64,000 nt of DNA from Symbiodinium natans (lineage: Eukaryota; Sar; Dinophyceae; Suessiales; Symbiodiniaceae), in contig CAJNDS010000602.1 in NCBI GenBank assembly GCA_905221605.1, positions 833,001 to 897,000 of the forward strand. Direction: 5' to 3'. The notes under the pieces are model-generated. The model had not been told where the DNA came from. It did no database searches and saw nothing but the letters and a program-made list of their open reading frames with translations. Each line of letters opens with the position of its first letter. Position 1 is the first letter of the stretch. The translations under genes and the position numbers were made by a program. This document shows positions 22,659 to 33,814 of the stretch, in pieces.

Positions 22659-22797
22659 GGGCTTTACGGCGACAATTCGGAAAACCCCCTGAAATCGCAT
22701 ACTTTGATCTTTGGGCAGGGATCCTCCACACCCTTTCATTCTTTGGAGCTGGCAGCCAGACATGTCCTGCTTTGACATCGTGCTTCCAGAGTGTCAT
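22659..22797 (+). CDS. Exon candidate joined to the preceding one
   Basis: The acceptor TTGCCCTGCAG|G follows a 106-base intron. In the phase left by the previous exon it reads RRQFGKPPEIAYFDLWAGIL and then HTLSFFGAGSQTCPALTSC. The 3' edge is set tentatively at a GT near 22798; the frame stays open to 22912. The family is not recognised. Confidence 0.4.
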
Positions 22798-23264
22798 CGA
22801 GTGTGTCTGGACATCTCTTGTCTCTTGCAAGTTGCATGGTAGAAGGATCATCCCGTTCGTTTATGAACTCCAACATGGCTTTTGTTCAGGAGGATGCGGC
22901 TTCAGACAATAGCAGTGTCTTGGGAGCAAATGGCCTGAGTAGATCTTCATCGGCATCGGTACAGTTCGAGCTTTTCTGACTCTTGAGGTATTGCATTTGA
23001 CGTCCGCATGGCAGCATTGACTCTGCAAGCCTCTCGGGAAGCTGCAGAGAACGACACAACTTTGTTGGCTGAAGCGTGGAAGCAACACGTCCCAGAAGGA
23101 GAAACGGTAGGGACGGGAAGGGGGGTATGGGTAGGGACAGCAGGACCCAGAAGCACAGGCAAACATTTGTGCATGGAGTTCCCCATTAGATTCTACAGCA
23201 TCAACTTTCTTCGGACTTTCGGTTGCTGTTTCGGGCCCTCGTCAGATGACCCTGTGCTGAGCAG

Positions 23265-23428
23265 GAGAGCAGCCTTATCGAGATGATTCCTTGCTGGTCG
23301 GGAACTATGCCAACACATTGCTGAACAACAGCTTTGACTCTGGAGAATTTGCGCCCTGGAAGCTTGACACACATGCCGTTGTGTACCCGGATTTTGGACC
23401 AAGCTATGGCAAATTCCGTGTTTGCCAG
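23265..23428 (+). CDS. Exon, possible galactose-binding-fold segment
   Basis: It starts in phase 1 after GCTGAGCAG|G and ends on a whole codon before GTGCGT. It reads NYANTLLNNSFDSGEFAPWK and then DTHAVVYPDFGPSYGKFRVC. The pattern N-x-SF-[DE]-SG-x-F-x-PW is common at the start of carbohydrate-binding or galactose-binding-like modules in many secreted proteins. That is a resemblance, not an assignment. Confidence 0.5.
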
Positions 23429-24134
23429 GTGCGTCATGCGTCCTTGAACAACGTGCTTCACAACATCGAAACGTCACAACTTACCTTGGTTGTGGTGGCA
23501 TATGATGATTGGAGTCAGTCCCTTCTTTTGAAAAGCCTAAAGGAGGAACATCACCCTTTCCGAGCCTTGAATCCAGTTGGACCTAGGTCCCTAGGTGTCT
23601 GCATGGTCACAATAGATGTCGCCTCTCTCAGCCCGTGATTCCCGTGATAAGGAAATGTCTTGGTCCTTTCGGATGTAGAAGGTGCGATGGAAATCGAGAC
23701 TCCCAGAGGCGAGATGGTACCCGAGTAGGCTCAGTACCGACGCTGCTTGACATGTTCAGGTCCGACGCGGTTGCAAGAAACGGCTTGGGCAGGAGAGACT
23801 GCAGCATCCCAAAGGCCCCAAAGGTGCTCGCATGCAGTGGGGACTGCCGGCTGTGTGCGGTTAGCCTTCTCCAGCTTGCTGTGACTAAAGCCCTAAATCC
23901 CTGAACCACAAGCCCCAACCCTCAGCCCCAAGCGGGCAACTGAAAAAGGATGTGCAGAGGACCGAAGTGCATGAGTGCTGGACCCCTCTACCATTGTTTT
24001 GGAAGTTCTTGTCGTTGCCTGACAGAGAGGCTCTTATGGGCGATGCGGTTGCGTAAGTGCCACTGCGGGAGAGCAGTTTGGAGCGAGGGAGAGAGAGCGA
24101 GAGAGAGCTAGAGAGACCAGAAGAAGCAGAAGAA

Positions 24135-24165
<31 letters not shown>

Positions 24166-24412
24166 AAGAAGAAGAGAAGAAGAGGAAGAGACAAAAAAGA
24201 GAGAGATAGAGAGAGGGACAGAGACCTCTTCGACACGATTCCCATGATGAACCACAAGACATTGACATCAGGAGACGTAAACGCCAGGTGCCAGCAGTGA
24301 TTGAATTCCAGGGAATCTCCTCCCCATGACAGTCAATGAACTGCACGATGGCCACCTGCGAACGCGCCCTACGGGGCGGCTCCCCTCTGGGGGGGCCAAG
24401 CGTGTGTGGGAG

Positions 24413-24448
<36 letters not shown>

Positions 24449-25154
24449 CGAAAGCACTGAACTTTTTCAAGGAAGTACGGACAGTGGAATTGCCTCCAAA
24501 TTGCGACATCAAGGCCTCCTCCTGGTGCCCTCTTCTCCTCTGCCTTTTCCTTCGCCCTTCCTGTGCCTCTGGTCTTGTGGTCCTCGGCTCTCCGAGGCCC
24601 TTGGTCTCCTAGCCCTCGGGCTCCTGAACCTTTGTAGGGTGTCTGCACAGGAACAACTAGGAAATACAGCTATGATTGGTAGTTAGTCTGAAATTTAAAT
24701 GTGGAAACAGAGAGAGATACAGAAACATATGCAAACATATATAGGCGGCACATTCACCACCTCCCTTGGACCAACCTCGGATGTGAAAAATACCAAAGCC
24801 CAAAAACCAAAATTTTCTGGGAGAACTTCTGGCGAGGTTTGGATTTGGGGTTTTGGAGTTGTGCAATTTCATGTTTTCCTAAGGAAAAGCCCAAGAAAGC
24901 ACAACTTTAACCAAAAGTAGCAGAAACTTTGCAAGAGAGAGAGAGAGAGAGAAAAAAAAGCAAGCAGTGTCAGTCGTTCCTCGTTGCTTTGGAGGAGCTC
25001 CCGAAACCTCGCTTTGCGATGCTGCGTTGGCCGTCACCACGACAAGCTTCGTGCAGTTTGCCCCAATATTTCCCTTCCAGTTGCGACGCTTCCTCTGCAG
25101 ACTCTGCCGGTGCTGTCAGACTAAGGCTTACGGACACATACCATTTCATCGCAG
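23429..25154. repeat. Gene-poor; GAA and GA microsatellites
   Basis: It contains a decayed CCCTAA run at about 23885-23935, (GAA)n at 24118-24190, and a G/C-rich hairpin-like segment followed by (GA)n at 24363-24434. A shorter (GA)n lies at 24935-24952. Serine/leucine- or RERE-type frames here are products of the repeats. Confidence 0.7.
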
Positions 25155-25273
25155 GCCCTGTTCAGATTTTGGCAAATGAAGATGGCCATCCCGTGTTGCC
25201 ATACATTCCGGCTTCGTCCAACTACTGCACGGGCTCTCGGGAATGCTCCTCTGCTTTGGACCAGGCGCGCATT
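25155..25273 (+). CDS. Exon, unknown protein, part 1
   Basis: The acceptor CCATTTCATCGCAG|G opens a frame (phase 1) reading PVQILANEDGHPVLPYIPAS and then SNYCTGSRECSSALDQARI. It ends on a whole codon at GTACGA. It connects in frame across a 51-base intron to 25325. It is probably extracellular or lumenal, given the cysteines and the sushi exons downstream. The family is unknown. Confidence 0.5.
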
Positions 25274-25324
25274 GTACGAAGGTGCTTGCTGGGCAGCGCT
25301 TAGTGAAGATCTCTTGCTCTGCAG

Positions 25325-25519
25325 GCCGAAGCCTTTTTTGGTGTGGAGCTGCTCTACCACCACGACACCTTTGAAACCGTCTTTTTCACCGATGATGTTC
25401 GAGCTTTTTGCGAGACGTGGGGCGTTGCAGCCGACGCTCTGGGAAGCTATGAAAACTGCGACTACCTGCTCGGCCCAACGGCTGATGACTACATAGCCTG
25501 GCTGCATGGCGGCAACAAC
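25325..25519 (+). CDS. Exon, unknown protein, part 2
   Basis: After CTCTTGCTCTGCAG|G the frame reads AEAFFGVELLYHHDTFETVF, FTDDVRAFCETWGVAADALG and GPTADDYIAWLHGGN before TAG at 25520. There is no methionine, so simple open-frame searches miss it. The two other frames give Ser/Thr/Pro-rich or stop-broken products. The 3' boundary is not resolved. A frame continuing at about 25566-25895 (EQGVVREEPIAHGLYSGCYF) may be the next exon. Confidence 0.5.
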
Positions 25520-25983
25520 TAGGGGCAGTTTACCGGCGATGTATCATGCCAGTCAAACTTCCCAGGTTGATCTCCATGAGCAGGCCTTTCAGATATGTGC
25601 CCAAGAACAAGGCGTGGTCAGGGAAGAACCTATCGCGCATGGTTTGTATTCTGGTTGTTACTTTGAAGATGCCAAGCCTCCTTCAGAGCCCATTGCCATC
25701 TGCCAAATTGCAGAGCTCAAAGAAGCCCTCAGGAGCGAGTGGGCTGGAGGCCATGGACCACCTTATGGACACCACCTCCACCAGACCCACGAGATTGCGC
25801 AACGGCTGCATTCAGCATTTAGCACGGCATGCGGCAACATTCCAAAAGCCAAGTCAAGCACTGCCGTTTTTGACAGGCGGCCTGTATGGAGAGACTGAGT
25901 ATGCCGCCCAATTGGCAAGCATTAGTGTTTCCTGGCTTTAGGTGGACCATCGTGAGCACCCGTTCAAATGTAGCGTTTTTCAG

Positions 25984-26179
25984 AATTTCGCATCGGCACT
26001 GCACCCAAGGAGTGCAGCCTGCTTATCAATGTCAGTGCATGTGAGTCCAGTCCGAATTGTACCTTCCGACCTCTTTTTGAGTCTGGCAGCTCGGCTCATC
26101 CGAATGTTGCATCGGCCGCCTCTGAATTGCACAATGCTGAGGCAAGTGCATTCAGACTTGGGAGCTTCTTGGACAAAAA
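25984..26179 (+). CDS. Exon, unknown Cys-containing protein, part 3
   Basis: The acceptor AGCGTTTTTCAG is followed in phase 1 by IGTAPKECSLLINVSACESS, then PNCTFRPLFESG and SELHNAEASAFRLGSFLDK, ending at a GTGAAT donor in phase 2. It lies just upstream of the Thr-rich and sushi exons and could be an N-terminal part of the same secreted protein. That link is inferred from order and strand only. Confidence 0.5.
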
Positions 26180-26437
26180 GTGAATGTGTATCCACATACG
26201 AACCTGCGATATCGTGCGCTCGAATACAACGTCAACTTAGCAACATTGGGTGGATATAGAGGGAGCAGCATCCGCATGTCTGCAGATGATGCGAGCCCAG
26301 CCAACTCTTGAGGTTTGCATTGTTGCCGAAGCCTCCTCGTCCAGTTCCTTTGAGCCCCAGTCGCATGGTACTACAGGTGTCTTCAGTCTAGCGAGGATTC
26401 AAAAGGCAAGAGCTTGAACGATCTTGCATGTGCCCAG

Positions 26438-26856
26438 GACGTCCACAACCTGGCAGTTTGGGAAGTCAACAACATTCACACATACAGATACTACCACGTC
26501 CACATCCACGCGGACCTCTACTACTGTGACAACGTCACGGACGATATCGACAACCTTGCACACTCCTTCTCAGACACACACGCTTGGAGTGGGAACGTGC
26601 CAAGTCCCGGACATCGCAGATGTCGGAGATTGCTACTCATTGCTTCCGGGAGAAACTTGCCAAGTGCCTTGCCCTGCGGGCTATCAGGGTACACCTTCCC
26701 AGTATATCTGCCAAGCCAATCTCACATTATCTGGCGAGGAGCCGGAATGCATCAGGACAACTACTCCAAGTACGGCAGACGATGGCAGTCCATGCTCAGC
26801 AGGTCTTCCAATCAGTGCTGGTACTGACGTCAGCGACTGTCTCGGTATAATTGCAG
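26438..26856 (+). CDS. Sushi-array protein: Thr/Ser-rich linker and module 1, start of module 2
   Basis: The exon opens after TGTGCCCAG|G. About 45 residues of Thr/Ser-rich linker (THTDTTTSTSTRTSTTVTT) lead into CQVPDIADVGDCYSLLPGET and then CQVPCPAGYQG, which follows the six-cysteine pattern repeated through the gene. Module 2 starts at CSAGLPIS and is cut after DCLGIIA by a phase-1 intron (donor GTGGGG). Such modules are typical of extracellular adhesion or receptor proteins; here function is inferred from architecture alone. Confidence 0.75.
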
Positions 26857-27063
26857 GTGGGGCTTCGATCGATCATGACCTGTCATGTAGTTGGTCATAG
26901 CCGGTCCATGCTGCTGCACAAGTTGATTCACATACGTCCCATACTGTACTTCGGACCGTTTAAGACCTTCGGGTGAGTTTCTGTGTTAGGGTCCAGGGTC
27001 CTCTGACCACTTAAGATGCTGACCTGAGTTTTTGGCAAAAATCGTCGTCAATGACCTTGCCAG

Positions 27064-27201
27064 GGGCGACGTGTACAGCACGCTGCGCTGGCAGTTTTTC
27101 TGGTCTTCCGGTGCAGTATTACTGCACTGCAGATGGGACTTTTCAACCAGTTTCTGCTACTCTGGCATGCCAGGACAGGAAGTCAATCATGTGCGGAACG
27201 G
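27064..27201 (+). CDS. Sushi-array protein: rest of module 2
   Basis: A 207-base intron ends in GACCTTGCCAG|G. Joined in phase 1 the product reads GATCTARCAGSFSGLPVQYY and then CTADGTFQPVSATLACQD, which restores the C-x8-C-x3-C-x2-G...C-x3-G-x-F pattern exactly. The exon is framed by phase-1 introns at both ends. It ends at ACGG|GTATGG. Confidence 0.75.
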
Positions 27202-28267
27202 GTATGGCGGGGTATGGATAATATGGCTAGGGTACTGAGTGGGTACTGTGTCTTCTTTCTCTGAAGTGGAGTAAGTTTTGCTCGGCATGCTTCGCGCCGA
27301 GAGACTTCGAGCTGTTCATTCGGAATCTAGCACATTCCGAGGATAGCTGGAAAAGGCAACTAGGGAACCCATGGCTAGTGGCACATCTCAGATGAATCGC
27401 ATGGCGTGTTGTCGTGAAATGCTCCTTGTGCCGCTTTTCATGAGAGTCGCGGAAAAGGCAGAATCGGTTTCTGATACAGCGAATAGAGAGTGAGAGTGAG
27501 TGTGTGTGTGTGTGTGTGTTCACTTACGCTGCTTCCCTGGAGCTCCTCTTTTCACACAGACCTGACCTAGTACGTGGGATGGGCATGTTGTGGACTGCAC
27601 AAGTTCGCTTTTGTTAGACTTCGCAAGTGCTGGTGCGAGGAGAGGTTTTGCAGCACTTCGCAGCTTCCGAGCGGCTTCGACACAGCATCGTGTGCACTGC
27701 CGGATCCTAAGATGTCAAAACCTTGGAGGCCGCATAGCTGACGCACACGTAGACGCACTGCGCGCGAGCATGCGCAAGCATAATTGAGGAATCTTGAGAA
27801 GGTCTGTGCTGCCGTCATTTGAAGCTATGCCAGTGCACGCTAACAAGTCATTTGGGCCGGATGTTTTTTGAAGTGCTCATCTCAAACCAGGACTCCATAT
27901 TGATCATTTTGACGCTTGTGAGTTGAGAGGGTCTCTTTGACATTGGGTCTTGACAGTACACGTCGACTGGCCAAGGGCATCTGTTGGCGAGGCGTGCTTT
28001 GTGTGTCCCTGTCGCAGTAAGCACGCTGTGTGTTCTTGTGAAGTTCTTTGTTCTTGGTTACATCTGACCTCGCGCCATGGAAGATGTATGTTTTTGAGTT
28101 CAGAGCTAAGGAGATGTCCCTTTGGGTATCTTCCAGCTGAATCCTTGTATGTGTGTGCAGCGGATGGCTCATTTCTAGGTGCGCTGTGTATGCTGTTTGC
28201 AGCACAAAATCTGCAATGCAATGCATCTTAGTCTCCACTCTTGCTTGGCAAGCTTTGGCATGGGCAG
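27202..28267 (+). other. Phase-1 intron of the sushi gene
   Basis: This is a 1066-base intron, GT to AG, ending CATGGGCAG|G. It contains a (GT)n tract at 27497-27520 and no supported gene. Frames inside it on the minus strand (up to 312 codons overlapping the next exon) have no sushi or other recognisable pattern. Confidence 0.6.
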
Positions 28268-29589
28268 GCTTTGAACCAACTTGCGAACTGGCAGACTGCA
28301 GCCTGAGTTTGGCGAGCAAGGCAACCGATGGCAGCAGGAACTTCTCCGACTGTTCTGGTATCAGGGCGATGAGCGCGTGCACCGTTCCATGCGCATATGG
28401 TTTCCAAGGGGATGCATCAACATATTCTTGCCTACCAGATGGCACCCTACAAGGATCGGAATCCAACTCCCTCTGCGCACGGAGGACATGCAGCATCCCT
28501 GATGCTTTCATGGACCCGAGCTTTGGATTTGGAAGAGCTTGTTTTGGAATCCGCCACGGTGAAGCCTGCCTGGCTGCGTGCAATGCCGGCTTTTCTGGGT
28601 TGTCTGAGCCCTTTGTGTGTGACAATGGCTCTTTGCATGGATCAGTTCCAAAGTGCACTGGCTTCGTATGTTCTCTGGAAGGTGTGTGGCTAGAAGAAGG
28701 CATGAATGCCAGCGACTGCGTGGGGAAGAGCACCCTGGAGACATGCTCGATACAGTGTCGGCGTGGATATTCGAGACATGGCAGTCCAGAGATGACTTGC
28801 CAAGCTGACGGAAGGTTCACACAGCACGAAGTGAGATGCCTTCCAAAAGCTTGTGGAGATTTGTCTGCGGTGCCTTCATTCAGTGCTGCTTCAATCGGAA
28901 GCTCCTGTGCCGGGCTTGGCTTTGGTGAGATTTGTTCTGCATTCTGCCAAGAGGGCTTTGACTTGCAAGGAAATGCAACCGTCTTGGTCTGTGACGATGC
29001 ACCAAGTTCTAGTGCCGGTTTCTCAGTGTACTTTGAAAGTAACGCTAGCTACCTGCACGCCATTGAAGCTGACGGTCCACTGTGTCAAGCACGGCCTTGC
29101 ACAGCCAACCTGCCAAATCTTCAAGGGCTTCTGCATGACTGCGAAGGAAAAAGAACTGCTGAGACATGTATTGTGGAGGCTGCTGCAGGCTACCACTTCT
29201 CTGCGGAGCTGGCAATGCCTGTGACGCTCACTTGCCAACCGAACGGCAGTTTTACGGGTGACATACCTCCGATCGTGTCAGATAGCTGTTCCGAAACACA
29301 GTTTGGGACTGGTGTCGGCAGCACTTGCACAAATATTCCAGTGGATGCTGGATGCTGGGCTTATTGTGAGAGCGGATGGTCTGGTCTACCCAGAGAGTAC
29401 CATTGCCGCCTGAACCCTGCTGCAGATGTTTTGGAACTTCAAGCCGTTCAGGGGGAAATCAACTGCACTTCGACCGTCCGACGCTTGGACGTGTCAGATC
29501 CTGGAACATGCAATGATCTCAATGAGCTTGCGGCCACAGCCGGGCAACGTGGCAGCACAGATTGCCACGCAAGAGGCCGCGCGTGCATC
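28268..29589 (+). CDS. Sushi-array protein: modules 3-8 and start of 9 (large exon)
   Basis: The longest coding exon in the window, about 440 codons. Six complete modules follow one another, each roughly C-x(10-14)-C-x(7-8)-C-x3-C-x2-[GY]-[FYW]-x(8-11)-C-x(5-12)-C. Examples are CSIPDAFMDPSFGFGRACFG, CSIQCRRGYSRHGSPEMTC and CWAYCESGWSGLPREYHC. One module lacks the usual fourth cysteine (ETCIVEAAAGYHF, with Ala in place of Cys). Potential N-glycosylation sites (NAS, NAT, NGS) are frequent. The true 3' splice boundary lies before the TAG at 29590 and was not resolved; GC and GT candidates occur at about 29547-29571. Confidence 0.8.
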
Positions 29590-29659
29590 TAGTATCAACT
29601 AGCGCTTCGCTATGCTTTGCTAGTACCTGTTTGTGTCCGCTGTGCCTTTCGCAAGTAAG

Positions 29660-29774
29660 GTTCCTGCCGCATTTCAAGCATTCCTGCAACGAGATGATGC
29701 ATGGAGATGTATGTGTTGTTCACTGCCGCGAAGGCGTGGATCATGAGCAAGCGCGTGAACTGCGTTTTTTTTGC
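29660..29774 (+). CDS. Sushi-array protein: module 9 fragment
   Basis: After GCAAGTAAG|G the frame reads FLPHFKHSCNEMMHGDVCVV and then HCREGVDHE, matching the middle of a module (C-x8-C-x3-C-x2-G). The frame closes at TGA after 29774. The donor and the exact acceptor are uncertain. Confidence 0.55.
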
Positions 29775-29789
29775 TGAAGGTTGTTCCTC

Positions 29790-29940
29790 TACCTAAACCT
29801 TAAACCCTAAACCCTCAAAGCTCTTAAGCCCTAGAAGCCTTAACCCTGAACTCGAAAGCACGAACCCTAGCACTGCAAATTTTCACCCTACAATCCTACC
29901 CTCTAAGCCCTAAACCCTCAACCGAAAAACGCAAGAAAGC
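29790..29940. repeat. Interstitial CCCTAAA-type repeat inside the sushi gene
   Basis: ACCTTAAACCCTAAACCCTC and later CCCTAAACCCTCAACC recur with many substitutions over 150 bases. It lies in an intron between sushi fragments. Confidence 0.75.
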
Positions 29941-30476
29941 GTTTAGCCAACCTAAACCCCTCATTCCTTACTTCGAACATCCACACTCCAACACAACGCG
30001 GGGTTCTTTTGCGAGATTCTCTGGGGTAGTCCGAATTCTCTGGGAGAACTACTCTCTGCGAAACTGCGAAATTTTCCGGGGCTTGGGCACTCCGGGGATG
30101 CGGGCCGAATCTTCACTGGCTTCGCCAGCGATTCTCCTCTGTGGGAGACTTCCTTTTCCGCGGGAAAGACTTCTCTCTGCGGGGCCTCTCAAGGACGCTC
30201 TAACTTTTAACTGAGATTTTCTGAGTGGGATGCTCTGCAGATGATTGTCTGCCAAACCCCCCCCTCTGTAAGGGGAGTCAAGCCCAAAACCTTTAATAAA
30301 AGGATGCTGATATCTTGTAGCCGACAACCCAGAAAACCCTGCAAAACTGAGCAGGGTAAGCTTAAGAACGAAGAAATGACGCCGGTATCGCCCAACAAAA
30401 ATCAGCCACAAAAGCATCCCGAAAAAGCACAGCAGGCAATTTAGATCAGTATTCCTGCTATTGTACATGGGCTTAG

Positions 30477-30651
30477 GGTGCAACTACTAGCAGCACTTGC
30501 GAACCAGTAGAACTCAAATGTGCACTGGCTTGTGGAGGCTGGGAGATGGTAGAGCTGCAGCCGACTCTGATCACTTGTGAGAACTCTTCTTTGATTGGAG
30601 GCCCCCTTTCCTTCACTGTTTCACATTCAGCATTCCTCTGTGCTACAGTGC
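30477..30651 (+). CDS. Sushi-array protein: module 10 fragment
   Basis: After CATGGGCTTAG|G the frame reads TTSSTCEPVELKCALACGGW and then LITCENSSLIGGPLSF, the second half of a module (C-x-C-x3-C-x2-GW...C-x-N-x-S-x-x-G). It ends at a GTACGT donor in phase 1. The donor opens straight into a long GT/GTGC microsatellite. The first part of the module and the following exon were not located. Confidence 0.6.
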
Positions 30652-30878
30652 GTACGTGATCGGACGTGCGTGCGTGCGTGCGTGCGTGGGTGTGTGTGTG
30701 TGTGTGTGCCGCACGCGCAGCGTGTGTGCGCGTCCTTGCGTGCGTGCGTGCTTGTGCGGGTGGGTGCGTGTGTGCGCGGCTGCGTGGGCAGGTGGGCGGG
30801 TGGGCGGGCGGGTGGGTGTGTGGGTGGGTGGGCGTGTCTGACACAGAGTTTGTGTGTGTGTGTGTGACTGTCTGACAC

Positions 30879-30949
<71 letters not shown>

Positions 30950-32534
30950 ACGCCGGTCACAACTCACATTGACATCGCTCACATCAACATGCCGGTTGGC
31001 ACGGCCTGTGAGCGTGAGAAGTCTGAGAAGACTTTATCTCCGGTTCCGTTCTTGAGGACCTCTACCGCGATGCCTTCCAAAGCGTTGCAGCTTTGCTTTT
31101 CCGAACACTTTGGGCATCAGATCCAATTGCAGTGAAGCGGTGACGGGCGAGTACTGCCTCGCCACCTGCGAAGAGGCTGGGGTAGGGCAACTGAGACAGC
31201 GCTGTGCAAAAGCCTGGTCCTGGTAGACGTGTCTGATGACGGGGGCTGATGACAGGGGCCGCAGCTCTGAGAGGACATGGGTTCACCATGTTACAGCCGA
31301 ACTTTGGAAACTTACATCAACAACCGGACACTCCGAACAACGAACATCGAAAGTCAAAGGCTGAGGCGGCTGAAGCTGACACAGTTTGACAAAAGGCTGA
31401 CAATACCCATTCAAGCATCAAACAAGTTGAAGCATCTTGCAGCCCCCTCTCGAAGCCCAAGTCCTACAGAGGACCCTCACAGCAAGGGCCCTGTGGAAGA
31501 GGCCCCCTGCACAGCACAGAGATCATCAGAGAGCTACACAGTGGTACTAGGCAGAGCGGCAGACCTGAAATCATACTTCAGGGAATCTTCAGGGCTCTGA
31601 GGTCAGATGATGTCCTCAACCTCACAAGGCCCTTGCACAAGACTCAAGGTCCCTAAGCACACCAGACATTTAGCGTCTCCGCGAATTACTTGTTATTACT
31701 TGTTATGTATGTCGTAGATGGTCGGGGTCTTCATGCTTCGGGTCAGCCAGGGTGTCAGCGTTCGAAAGCGCAATGTTGAAGAAGTCTGCACCTTTTTTCG
31801 CGCAGCGCAGGGGTACTTCTCCACACTGGAAGAAGGAGGAGGAGATGGCGGAGATGGAACAGAGGGAGAAGATATTGGGCTCTTCCTGTGCACGGCAGCG
31901 GGCTCCTTCCACGGCGGCTCGGAAAGAGTCTTCTGAAGGCTCGTTCCCAGTTAGGTGCCTCACTCTCGGCCTCCCTCCCTCTGCCTCCCTCTCTTCTCTC
32001 CGGGGGTATTTTAACTTTTCAGCAGAAGAGATGCTTTGAGCATCGAAGGGAGTTGGAAATGCGGGAAAGGACTGCTGCCTTGACATCTCCCATCTTTCAG
32101 CTCTAAGGCAGAAGTCCGGATTGCAGGCGTCAGTCTTGTGCTGACCTCGAGTTGCAAACTACCTTTCAGCACAACTGCCACGACAAGGCAGGGCCGGCAG
32201 GGCCGAAGATGTTTCATGGGTTGACTTGCGCTGTACTACGCTGTACTGCTCTGTACTGGTACTGCTCTGTACTGCGCTGTACTACGCTGCACTGTGCAGC
32301 TGTTATTTCTATTTGACAGAACAAGCGCGCCTTGAACTCAGACACCACACGGTAGCTTTGCATTCTCACACCCCCCCGATCTCGCCAAGCCTCGGACACT
32401 AAACCGACCATTCAGACCACTTTTCTATGGTCTATGTGCCGTGAATTCGGAACCATTCTCTGTTAGACATTAAGAGTAAGTAGATATTGTAGGGTCACTC
32501 CACGGAGAGAGGACCTGTGTTATGACCTGTGCAG
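30652..32534. repeat. Intron-like region with GTGC microsatellite; no confident exon
   Basis: GT and GTGC units fill 30652-30955. After that only weak signals appear, such as 32102-32215 (KAEVRIAGVSLVLTSS after a CATCTTTCAG acceptor). A run of CTGTACTGCT-type 10-base repeats lies at 32229-32292. Modules 10 and 12 need at least one joining exon, which should lie here. Confidence 0.5.
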
Positions 32535-33192
32535 GTCGTCGGAGAGACCTGCGTTGTGACCTGCGCAGCAGGCTTCTACTTTGGTGGCTGGGGCGCACTA
32601 TTTACCTGCGATGCCGGTGGATCTTTTCGCGGGGAGTTACCTTTTTGTCAACCTGCTACCTGCGAAACGCTGTCAGATGATGCAACCCTCGTCTCCAAAT
32701 GCTCTTCTGCAGCGACGGGTGAGAGCTGCAATATAGCATGCAGGCCAGGATTCTATCAGAATTCATCAGCTCTGACGTGTGACGTCACCGGGAATTTGGT
32801 GGGGCAGCTTCCAATTTGTCGACCGAAGACGTGCGCAGCAGACCCAGTATTGTTCAGCACCATGTACGACCACAACTGTGTGGCTCTTCCTGTCGGCCGG
32901 TCATGTAGTGTAGTTTGTGCCGGCGGTTATGAATCGGATGAAGGTGAACAAGGTGAGCAGTGGCAATGCGCACTCAATGATGCAAATCAGTCTGAAGATT
33001 CTGAACTGGTGCTCACTGGAAGACTTCCAAGCTGTCGTCCTGCGGCCTGTCATTCCGGCTATCCACTTCAAACCGCCGCTGCAAGAAACAACTGCACCCA
33101 GATGCTTACTGGTCAGATTTGTGTACAAAGCTGCGCTGATGGATATCTTCCAAGTGCGACCATCGTGGACACATTCCGCTGCAATCCTGACG
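32535..33192 (+). CDS. Sushi-array protein: modules 12-15
   Basis: After GACCTGTGCAG|G a 219-codon stretch contains the end of one module and three more. Motifs include CVVTCAAGFYFGGWGALFTC, CNIACRPGFYQNSSALTC, CSVVCAGGYESDEGEQGEQW and CVQSCADGYLPSATIVDTF. Each is followed by a Gly-containing turn and a closing cysteine pair (PFCQPATC, PICRPKTC, PSCRPAAC). It ends CNPD-G at a phase-1 donor, GTATTC. The frame stays open further to 33368, but the sushi pattern is kept only if it is spliced here. Confidence 0.8.
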
Positions 33193-33344
33193 GTATTCTG
33201 ACCTCCATCTCCCACACAGTCTTGAATTGCCTTTTGACCGCATTGAGACGGTGTCTCTTGTTGGTTGGCTGTGGCTGGAGAAAGCTGGAGAATCTGCAGC
33301 CGAATAAAGCTGTGTGTTGGGGTGTTCATGTCTGTGCTGTACAG

Positions 33345-33415
33345 GCCGAGCGGCGACTTGCAACCTGACAGATCTGACGTTTGTTGTGCCGGGCATAGCG
33401 ACCACTTGTGCTGGT
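33345..33415 (+). CDS. Sushi-array protein: end of module 15, start of 16
   Basis: A 152-base intron ends CTGTACAG|G. In phase 1 the join gives CNPDGRAATCNLTDLTFVVP and then GIATTCAG, closing one module and opening the next. It ends on a whole codon at GTGCTT. Confidence 0.65.
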
Positions 33416-33814
33416 GTGCTTTGGCTGCATCCAAGCTACCGGAACCCCAATTGAGGGATGCGATTGGCACACCGAGTCTCCCTACCAAGGGTGAACAAAC
33501 ACAGATTCACAGATTTGTCCAAGGAGGTGTTCATGCATAGTACCCCGACGCAACCCTTGCAACCCATCAAACTCGAAGAAAGCCCAGAAAGCCCAAACCG
33601 GATCAGCTGCATAGGATCGCATAGCCATTGGTGGACACAGGCTATTGCAGACAAGCGGATGTACAGCCCTTTGTGCACATGCTTCGAAGCACACGATCGA
33701 CTCACACGCCATCGCCCAAGGCCCCTGAATTGAGAACCATATCGAACCATGCCAGAATCCTAGATGTTGTCCAATCTGAACCTTCTGCCTTGCTTGACTT
33801 CGCTCGTTGACCAG

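Noticed and set aside
27882-28820. 312-codon minus-strand frame
   Set aside because: It overlaps the sushi exon on the other strand and has no recognisable feature; it is a shadow of the + coding sequence.
30970-31135. Possible sushi fragment HINMPVGTACEREK
   Set aside because: It resembles a module start, but no AG acceptor lies between the GTGC microsatellite and this segment, and no further cysteines follow in pattern.
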